Shown piece after piece: positions 1 to 4,390 of a stretch of DNA of 5,638 nt. Below the pieces are notes generated by a model. That model was not told the DNA's origin, made no database searches, and worked only from the letters and a program-made list of their open reading frames with translations. The DNA lies in assembly GCA_003524435.1 (NCBI GenBank), contig DQHP01000049.1, positions 1-5,638 of the forward strand, written 5' to 3'. Position 1 is the first letter of the stretch, and each line of letters opens with the position of its first letter. Source of the stretch: Microbacterium sp. (GTDB lineage: Bacteria; Actinomycetota; Actinomycetes; Actinomycetales; Microbacteriaceae). A program made the position numbers and the translations under genes.

Positions 1-186
1 GGCTGGCTGCGCGACGAGCCCGGCGTGAGTGTCGTCGACTTCGAGGGCGGCAATGCCGTGTTCGATGCCGAAGACCCCGCCATCGCGCAGCGGGTCCTCC
101 GCCGTGCCCTCGAGAGCGGCGAAGTCGCCCGCTTCACACCCCAGCATCCTTCGCTCTCGCAGATCTTCAAGGAGGTCATCCAGTGA
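1..186 (+). CDS. ABC transporter ATP-binding protein, C-terminal fragment
   Basis: Only the last 61 codons are present; the gene begins left of the window. Frame 1 reads from GWLRDEPGVSVVDFEGG to PSLSQIFKEVIQ and stops at TGA 184-186. The Walker A, signature and Walker B motifs lie outside the window, so the ATPase role rests on the tail and on context. The ending 'PSLSQIFKEVI' is typical of the C-terminal extension (DUF4162-like) of ATPases in the NatA/ABC-2 export group, where 'PSLxxIFxxxV' closes the protein. The stop overlaps the GTG start of the permease by 4 bases (GTGA, 183-186), so the two are cotranscribed and probably translationally coupled. The ATPase would power export through that permease from the cytoplasmic face. 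The substrate is unknown. Confidence 0.85.
   Translation, partial: GWLRDEPGVSVVDFEGGNAVFDAEDPAIAQRVLRRALESGEVARFTPQHPSLSQIFKEVIQ
169..175 (+). promoter_or_regulatory. Ribosome binding site for the ABC permease
   Basis: AAGGAGG is a full match to the anti-Shine-Dalgarno sequence. It lies inside the end of the ATPase gene, 7 bases before the GTG at 183, and so fixes that GTG as the permease start. Confidence 0.85.
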
Positions 187-1280
187 CCACGTCAGCTCCC
201 ACATCCCTCTCCCCTGCGCAGGGCGTCTGGCTCGTCGCGGAACGCGAGCTGAGCACGAAGCTGCGCAGCAAGGCGTATCTGATCTCGACCGCCATCCTGC
301 TGTTGATCGCCCTCGCCGGCGTCATATGGGCGGGCATCGCCAGCGCAACGCCCAGTGTCACGCCCATTGCCGCGACAAGTTCGGCCTCTTCGCTCTTGGA
401 TGGCGTCGAGGGGTTCAAGGTCACCGAAGTCAGCGATCGAACCGCGGCTGAGGCTCTCGTCGCCGAAGGTGAAGTGGATGCTGCGCTCGTCGACGACGCC
501 TCATCGCCCACCGGCATAATCGTTATCGCTGACAAAGAGGCACCACAGTCACTGGTGATGATGCTCTCGGAGTCACCGACTGTTGAGCTCCTCACCGCCG
601 ATCCGGCCAGCGGAGCGATGCGCTACATCCTCGGCATTGCGTTCGGACTCGTGTTCATGATGGCCGCGATCACCTTCGGGTCACCGATCGCAACGAGTGT
701 GGTCGAAGAGAAGCAGACCAGGGTCATTGAGATCTTGCTGTCGGCGATCCCGGCCCGGATTCTGCTGGCTGGCAAGGTGATCGGCAACACGATCCTCGCG
801 ATCTCGCAGATTCTGCTGCTGGTCGTGGTCGGCGCAATCGGATTGATGGTGACCGGACAAACCGAAATTCTGCAGGGCATCGGCGGCCCGATCGCCTGGT
901 TTGCGCTGTTCTTCTTCTTCGGATTCATTCTGCTCGCGGCGATGTTCGCTGCCGCCGGCTCTCTCGTCTCGCGCCAAGAGGATGTCAGCGCGACGATGTC
1001 ACCGGTGATGTATCTGACGATGATCCCCTATTTTCTGGTGATCTTCTTCGGAGACAACCCGCTCGTGATGACCATCCTTTCTTACGTGCCGTTCTCGGCT
1101 CCGGTGGCGATGCCGATCAGGCTGTTCTTCGACGAGGCTGCGTGGTGGGAGCCACTCGCCGCACTCGCGATCATGCTGGTCGCGTGTGCCCTGGTCATCG
1201 CGCTCGGCGCGAAGATTTATGAGAACTCGCTGCTGAAGATGGGGGCGCGGGTAAAGCTTCGCGACGCACTGCGGCGCTAA
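183..1280 (+). CDS. ABC-2 type transporter permease (NatB-like)
   Basis: This 365-residue integral membrane subunit pairs with the upstream ATPase and probably exports a substrate that the sequence does not reveal. It starts with GTG behind a perfect Shine-Dalgarno. Topology by eye: one membrane segment at about residues 32-52, an extracytoplasmic domain of about 90 residues (53-145), then a membrane-embedded C-terminal half with segments near 147-170, 199-223, 236-261, 276-290, 293-315 and 322-345. Between the second and third segments lies 'VVEEKQTRVIEILLSAIP' (173-190), followed by LLAGKVIGN. This coupling-helix signature (EEK-x-x-R-V-x-E-I-L-L-S) is characteristic of ABC-2 permeases of the NatB type (ABC2_membrane_3). 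NatB itself is a sodium exporter, but the family also covers drug and peptide exporters, so no substrate is assigned. The gene is followed by a strong stem-loop that likely ends the operon. Confidence 0.9.
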   Translation: MTTSAPTSLSPAQGVWLVAERELSTKLRSKAYLISTAILLLIALAGVIWAGIASATPSVTPIAATSSASSLLDGVEGFKVTEVSDRTAAEALVAEGEVDAALVDDASSPTGIIVIADKEAPQSLVMMLSESPTVELLTADPASGAMRYILGIAFGLVFMMAAITFGSPIATSVVEEKQTRVIEILLSAIPARILLAGKVIGNTILAISQILLLVVVGAIGLMVTGQTEILQGIGGPIAWFALFFFFGFILLAAMFAAAGSLVSRQEDVSATMSPVMYLTMIPYFLVIFFGDNPLVMTILSYVPFSAPVAMPIRLFFDEAAWWEPLAALAIMLVACALVIALGAKIYENSLLKMGARVKLRDALRR

Positions 1281-1289
1281 GTGCACACG

Positions 1290-1336
1290 AGTGTGGTGTG
1301 AGCGCGTTACTTTCTGTGACGCGCTCACACCACACT
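1290..1336 (+). terminator. Perfect 18-bp stem-loop after the ABC operon (likely terminator)
   Basis: The arms AGTGTGGTGTGAGCGCGT (1290-1307) and ACGCGCTCACACCACACT (1319-1336) are exact reverse complements separated by an 11-base loop. The hairpin begins 10 bases after the permease stop and before the next gene, which suits a terminator. No T-run follows either arm, so it is not a textbook intrinsic terminator. U-poor hairpins are commonly proposed as terminators in actinobacteria. A protein-binding site or an mRNA 3'-end stabiliser are alternatives. Confidence 0.6.
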
Positions 1337-1363
1337 GCATTACCCTGAATGGATGATGGACGA

Positions 1364-1389
1364 CGGGGTCCGCAACGACTGACACCCCG
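1364..1389 (+). repeat. Small inverted repeat abutting the nitroreductase ribosome binding site
   Basis: CGGGGT (1364-1369) and ACCCCG (1384-1389) can pair around a 14-base loop. The right arm ends at the first base of the GAAAGG ribosome binding site (1389-1394), which sits 4 bases before the ATG at 1399. If it formed in the mRNA it could modulate translation of the nitroreductase. The stem is short and could be chance in GC-rich DNA. Confidence 0.3.
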
Positions 1390-1398
1390 AAAGGCATC

Positions 1399-1986
1399 AT
1401 GAGCACTCCGCTTCTCGACCGCACCGCCGAGACTTCTGTCCCCGTTCACGAGGTTCTGGCGGCGCGCTGGAGTCCGCGCGCCTATGAGGCGGCCACCCCC
1501 ATCGACGAGGACAAGCTCACCGCCGCACTCGAGGCTGCGCGCTGGTCTCCGTCTGCCTACAACGCTCAGCCCTGGCGCTTTGTTATCGCCCGGCGCGGCA
1601 GTGCACTGCACACCGACATCGTCGAGTCGCTCATCGGGTTCAACCAGACCTGGGCGACCTCGGCAGGCGCGCTGATCGTTGCCGTCGCCGAGACCGTCGA
1701 TGATCAGGGCAGAGTCATCACACACGCGGCGTATGACGTCGGCCAGGCGGTCGCGCACCTGACTGTGCAGGCGCATCACGATGGGCTCTTCGTACATCAG
1801 ATGAGCGGGTTCGACGTCGCCGCGGTCGCCGCTCGCATCGCGCTGGAGGAGCGCTTCACGCCCCTGACTGTGCTTGCCATCGGAGATCTCGGCGACCCGT
1901 CGACTCTGTCCGACCAGCTGCGGGAGCGCGAAACAGCGCCGCGCACTCGACGCGCGCTAACAGAAACCGTCATCGCCAGCACCTGA
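1399..1986 (+). CDS. Nitroreductase family protein (FMN-dependent oxidoreductase)
   Basis: This 195-residue protein matches the usual size of single-domain nitroreductases, which are FMN-containing, usually dimeric, NAD(P)H-dependent cytoplasmic enzymes that reduce nitro compounds, quinones or related acceptors. Family marks are the N-terminal FMN phosphate-binding pattern R-W-S-P-R (23-27), the block 'ARWSPSAYNAQPWRFVIA' (47-64) with N55, Q57, P58 and W59, the middle motif 'GLFVHQMSGFD' (129-139), the strand 'LTVLAIGDLGDP' (156-167) and the basic tail PRTRRAL (181-187). The ATG has GAAAGG four bases upstream. The gene is monocistronic by layout: a hairpin separates it from the ABC operon, and the downstream TetR gene converges on it with 40 bases between. 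The physiological substrate cannot be read from sequence, and a link to the nearby aromatic catabolism genes is only positional. Confidence 0.9.
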   Translation: MSTPLLDRTAETSVPVHEVLAARWSPRAYEAATPIDEDKLTAALEAARWSPSAYNAQPWRFVIARRGSALHTDIVESLIGFNQTWATSAGALIVAVAETVDDQGRVITHAAYDVGQAVAHLTVQAHHDGLFVHQMSGFDVAAVAARIALEERFTPLTVLAIGDLGDPSTLSDQLRERETAPRTRRALTETVIAST

Positions 1987-2026
1987 ACCTCGTTCGTGGA
2001 CCGACGAAACGCTACAGCGCAGGCTT

Positions 2027-2629
2027 CTACCGCGTCCGCAACCCGTCGAGCGCCACGGCCAGCACGTCCTCTGCGAGCGCCGCGGCATTTTCCACCCCGG
2101 TCGGCCGGTACCACTCAACAATTGAGTTGACCATGCCAAACAGCAGCCGAGTGGCTACCGATGCGTCGATGTCGGCGCGCACGGTCCCATCGACCTGAGC
2201 CAGGCCGACAAGCTCAGTCACATCGCGGTCGAATGCGCGCCTGCGCTCTAGCGCTGCGCGCTCAATGTCGCTGTTTCCGCGCACCCGCAGCAGCAGCGTC
2301 ACGTAGGGGAGCTTGTCAACCAGCACCCGCACCGCGCCACGCAGCACATACTCAAGACGTTGTCCCGCGGGCCCCTGCTGGGCGCCAGGCTCACGCAAGA
2401 CACCCTCGAGCGAGCCGATTGCCTCGTCCAGCGCCACTTCGAGCAGCGCTTCCTTCGACTCGTAGTGGTGATAAAGCGCTGACTTCGATAGTCCGAGGCG
2501 CGCGGCGAGCGATGCCACCGACGTCGCGTCATAACCCTGCTCGATGAAGACCTGCACGGCGATCTCCAGAATCTGCCGCGGGTCATAGCCTGGCCGACCA
2601 CGGCGGGCAGCAGACGGGGCGGAAGACAC
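2027..2629 (-). CDS. TetR-family transcriptional repressor, probable PaaR-like regulator
   Basis: The protein is a dimeric DNA-binding repressor of about 200 residues, the usual TetR size. The N-terminus holds a basic arm (RRGRPGYDPR), then the TetR helix-turn-helix 'SVASLAARLGLSKSALYHHY' and ESKEALLE, at about residues 37-63. The C-terminal ligand domain carries 'LLFGMVNSIVEWYRPTG', wording seen in TetR regulators of acyl-CoA metabolism such as the KstR/FadR-type groups. Two in-frame GTG starts exist, at 2635 (202 aa) and 2629 (200 aa). GGAG on the minus strand (2641-2638) lies only 2 bases from the first once the following AA is counted in the site, but an ideal 8 bases from the second, so 2629 is preferred. 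The gene is divergent from the paa genes across a palindromic operator, which suggests it represses both itself and them. A CoA-thioester inducer such as phenylacetyl-CoA is inferred by analogy with PaaR proteins, not shown here. Confidence 0.88.
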   Translation of the reverse strand: MSSAPSAARRGRPGYDPRQILEIAVQVFIEQGYDATSVASLAARLGLSKSALYHHYESKEALLEVALDEAIGSLEGVLREPGAQQGPAGQRLEYVLRGAVRVLVDKLPYVTLLLRVRGNSDIERAALERRRAFDRDVTELVGLAQVDGTVRADIDASVATRLLFGMVNSIVEWYRPTGVENAAALAEDVLAVALDGLRTR

Positions 2630-2637
2630 AGTCACTT

Positions 2638-2641
2638 CTCC
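2638..2641 (-). promoter_or_regulatory. Ribosome binding site deciding the tetR start
   Basis: Reading the minus strand, GGAG is followed by AAGTGACT and then GTG (2629-2627). The 8-base spacing favours this GTG over the one at 2635, whose spacing would be too short. Confidence 0.55.
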
Positions 2642-2688
2642 AGTCTGGCACTAGCAATTGCTGATGCTGGCGATCCTTGCCATAATTA

Positions 2689-2712
2689 ATTTCTGAACGA
2701 TCGGTCAGAAAT
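2689..2712. promoter_or_regulatory. Probable TetR operator, 24-bp palindrome
   Basis: The core is TTCTGAACGATCGGTCAGAA (2691-2710), flanked by AT on both sides. Around the centre at 2700/2701, 11 of 12 base pairs are symmetric; the only break is A2697/G2704. Length, symmetry and placement between a tetR gene and its divergent target genes are what is expected for a TetR-family operator. The right half, CGATCGGTCAG, resembles the CG-spaced half-sites recalled for actinobacterial PaaR operators, but the left half does not match that consensus at the same spacing. Confidence 0.75.
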
Positions 2713-2737
2713 AGATTACCCGCACGACAATGTTGTC

Positions 2738-2742
2738 AGGAG
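2738..2742 (+). promoter_or_regulatory. Ribosome binding site deciding the paaF-like start
   Basis: AGGAG ends 5 bases before the ATG at 2748. An earlier in-frame ATG at 2730 overlaps the upstream side of this site and has no ribosome binding site of its own, so 2748 is chosen as the start. Confidence 0.75.
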
Positions 2743-2747
2743 CGCAT

Positions 2748-3491
2748 ATGGATGAGGCATCCCTCGTCATCGAGCGGCGCCCCGACCGCGTCATCGCCCG
2801 GCTGAATCGCCCCGCCAAGCGCAACGCAATCGATCGCGAAATGATCAATGAGCTACACGCGCTCTGCGAGGAGCTCGAAGCCGAACCACGCACTCTGATC
2901 GTCACCGGCACAGAGGGCGTTTTCGCCGCCGGCGCTGACATCAGCCAGCTCCGCGCACGCCGTGCAGACGATGCTCGCCAGAACATCAATGCGACGGCGT
3001 TCATCCGCATCCATGAACTGCCGATGCCGGTGATCGCCGCCATCGACGGCTTCGCGCTGGGCGGGGGCGCCGAGCTCGCCTACGCGGCAGATATTCGCAT
3101 TGCCACCTCTCGACTGCGCATCGGCAACCCCGAAACAGGGCTTGGCATCATGGCCGCGGCGGGGGCAACCTGGCGGCTGCGAGAAATCGTCGGTGGGGCG
3201 CTCGCAAGTGAAATGCTGCTCACCGGAAGAGCTCTCACGGCCGATGAGGCGCTCGCGGTCGGCCTCATCTCCGGCGTCCACACTCTGGGTGATCTCCTGC
3301 CGACCGCGCACCAGATCGCCAATCGCATCGCCGCGAACGATGCACTCGCGACCCAACACACCAAGCGCGCTCTCCGCGCGCCCCGCGAAGCACACCCTGA
3401 AATTGATGGCGAACTACAGGCTGAGTTGTTCGAGAGTCCGGAGAAGATGCGACGAATGACCGACTTTCTTGAGAAGCGCGGACGGCCATGA
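2748..3491 (+). CDS. paaF: Enoyl-CoA hydratase/isomerase family protein, probable PaaF
   Basis: This 247-residue crotonase-fold enzyme likely hydrates 2,3-dehydroadipyl-CoA to 3-hydroxyadipyl-CoA in phenylacetate breakdown. Visible family features are the first oxyanion-hole segment 'FAAGADISQL' (59-68), the second 'GFALGGGAELA' (101-111), and 'IGNPETGLGIMAAAGATWRL' (125-144). The two acidic residues expected of a hydratase are both present, E109 (GGGAEL) and E129 (NPETGLG), 20 residues apart as E144 and E164 are in rat enoyl-CoA hydratase. PaaG-type isomerases lack this pair, so PaaF is favoured over PaaG. One oddity is that the usual PGAGGTQRL loop reads AAAGATWRL. The gene is the first of three joined by ATGA overlaps, directly behind the operator. 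A broad-specificity fatty-acid hydratase cannot be excluded; the paa assignment leans on PaaZ two genes downstream. Confidence 0.8.
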   Translation: MDEASLVIERRPDRVIARLNRPAKRNAIDREMINELHALCEELEAEPRTLIVTGTEGVFAAGADISQLRARRADDARQNINATAFIRIHELPMPVIAAIDGFALGGGAELAYAADIRIATSRLRIGNPETGLGIMAAAGATWRLREIVGGALASEMLLTGRALTADEALAVGLISGVHTLGDLLPTAHQIANRIAANDALATQHTKRALRAPREAHPEIDGELQAELFESPEKMRRMTDFLEKRGRP

Positions 3492-4390
3492 ATGTCGGAG
3501 TGCTGGGAGGCGGCCGCATGGGCGCGGGGATCGCACATGCCTTTCTGATGACCGGCAACGACGTGGTGGTCATCGAGCGTGATGAGGAGATGGCGGATGC
3601 CGCGGCATCCCGAATCCACGAGAGCGTCGCCCGATCGCTTACTCGAAGCGCAGCCCCGCAAACCCCTCAGCCGCAGACCACACAAAAGCAGGCCCCTCAG
3701 CAGCCGACCCCGCAGCAGCCGACCGCGGAGCAGCTCACCAAGAAACTGCACGTCGGGACCGACTTCGCGCTCTTCGCCGATCGCGATCTCGCCATCGAGG
3801 CGGTACCGGAAAACCGGGCGCTGAAGCGCGACGCGCTCACACGTGTCGAGCGCGTGCTGGCAGGTAAAGCCGTGCTCGCCTCGAACACCTCCTCCATCTC
3901 AATCGACGACCTTGCCACCTCTCTCACCCGCCCCGAGCGCTTCCTCGGACTGCACTTCTTCAACCCCGTACCGTCCTCGACGCTGGTCGAGGTTGTGACC
4001 GGCAGCGCCACCGACGCGGACGTCATCGAACGTGCGCGCGGCTGGGTCGAGATGCTGACGAAAGCCGCGATCATCGTGCGTGACTCCCCCGGTTTCGCGT
4101 CAAGCCGCCTCGGGGTCGCCCTAGCGCTCGAATCCATCAGGATGCTGGAAACCGGCGTCGCCAGCGCCGAGGACATCGATCGTGCGATGGAGCTCGGGTA
4201 TCGGCATCCGATGGGGCCATTGCGTACGACCGACGTCGTGGGACTAGACGTGCGTCTCGGAATCGCCGAAGAATTGCACGCGAATCTCGGCGCCAGATTT
4301 GAGCCACCCGCTCTTCTCAGGCGACTCGTCGCCGAGGGCAAACTCGGCCGCAAAAGCGGCGAAGGATTCTACAGATGGGACAACCGATGA
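3488..4390 (+). CDS. paaH: 3-hydroxyacyl-CoA dehydrogenase, probable PaaH, with a Q/P/T-rich insert
   Basis: This 300-residue NAD-dependent enzyme likely oxidises 3-hydroxyadipyl-CoA to 3-oxoadipyl-CoA. The N-terminal Rossmann domain starts with 'VGVLGGGRMGAGIAHAF' (G7-x-G9-x-x-G12), and E30 after the second strand suits NAD over NADP. 'AIEAVPEN' (102-109), 'SNTSSISI' (132-139) and 'LGLHFFNPVP' (153-162) follow. The catalytic pair is H156 and E168 (VEVVTG), 12 apart as H158 and E170 are in human HADH. The C-terminal helical domain ends with 'EGKLGRKSGEGFYRW' (283-297). The PGF-x-x-N-R motif reads PGFASSR (201-207), with Ser for Asn, which I recall as common in actinobacterial homologues. Residues 55-82 are a low-complexity Gln/Pro/Thr stretch in the hairpin between helix and strand, not normal for the family. 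The ATG overlaps the paaF stop (ATGA, 3488-3491), indicating translational coupling. Confidence 0.88.
   Translation: MNVGVLGGGRMGAGIAHAFLMTGNDVVVIERDEEMADAAASRIHESVARSLTRSAAPQTPQPQTTQKQAPQQPTPQQPTAEQLTKKLHVGTDFALFADRDLAIEAVPENRALKRDALTRVERVLAGKAVLASNTSSISIDDLATSLTRPERFLGLHFFNPVPSSTLVEVVTGSATDADVIERARGWVEMLTKAAIIVRDSPGFASSRLGVALALESIRMLETGVASAEDIDRAMELGYRHPMGPLRTTDVVGLDVRLGIAEELHANLGARFEPPALLRRLVAEGKLGRKSGEGFYRWDNR
3650..3724 (+). repeat. 15-bp periodic in-frame repeat within the paaH-like gene
   Basis: Five 15-base units can be read in frame as AAPQT, PQPQT, TQKQA, PQQPT and PQQPT. The last two units (3695-3709 and 3710-3724) differ at one base, and the second (3665-3679) differs from the fourth at two. 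The first and third units are diverged. They encode most of a segment (residues 57-79) in which 21 of 23 residues are Gln, Pro or Thr. The pattern suggests growth by replication slippage in steps of 15, which preserves the frame. Confidence 0.8.

Larger units (their letters stand above)
2636..2747. promoter_or_regulatory. Divergent promoter region between tetR and the paa genes
   Basis: This 112-base gap separates the two divergent genes and is visibly more AT-rich than its surroundings around 2682-2717. On the + strand TAGATT (2712-2717) is a plausible -10 box with its -35 region inside the palindrome, though no good -35 hexamer is present. On the minus strand CTGACC (2708-2703) with TATGGC (2684-2679) at an 18-base spacing is a possible pair. 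Either way the operator would overlap both promoters. AGCAATTGCT (2653-2662) is a further 10-base palindrome in the tetR leader, of unknown meaning. The exact transcription starts are not determined. Confidence 0.5.

Noticed and set aside
1316..1346. Promoter for the nitroreductase (GTGACG and TACCCT, 19-base spacing)
   Set aside because: Both boxes are poor matches, and the -35 would lie inside the stem-loop arm; not distinguishable from chance.
1195..1797. 200-codon minus-strand frame over the permease end and the nitroreductase
   Set aside because: It spans a clear intergenic hairpin and opposes two recognised genes; the composition is that of a shadow frame.
1987..2026. Possible bidirectional terminator between the nitroreductase and tetR
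   Set aside because: Only a 5-bp TTCGT/ACGAA stem (1993-2008) with a 6-base loop and no T-run is visible; too weak to annotate.
2730..2747. Upstream ATG giving six extra residues to the paaF-like protein
   Set aside because: The AGGAG ribosome binding site lies downstream of this ATG and is correctly placed for the ATG at 2748; the extra residues do not look conserved.
3080..3751. Long minus-strand frame opposite paaF/paaH with a repeated Leu-Arg-Gly-rich start
   Set aside because: It is the antisense shadow of the Q/P/T repeat in the paaH-like gene; it has no ribosome binding site and lies across two well-supported genes.
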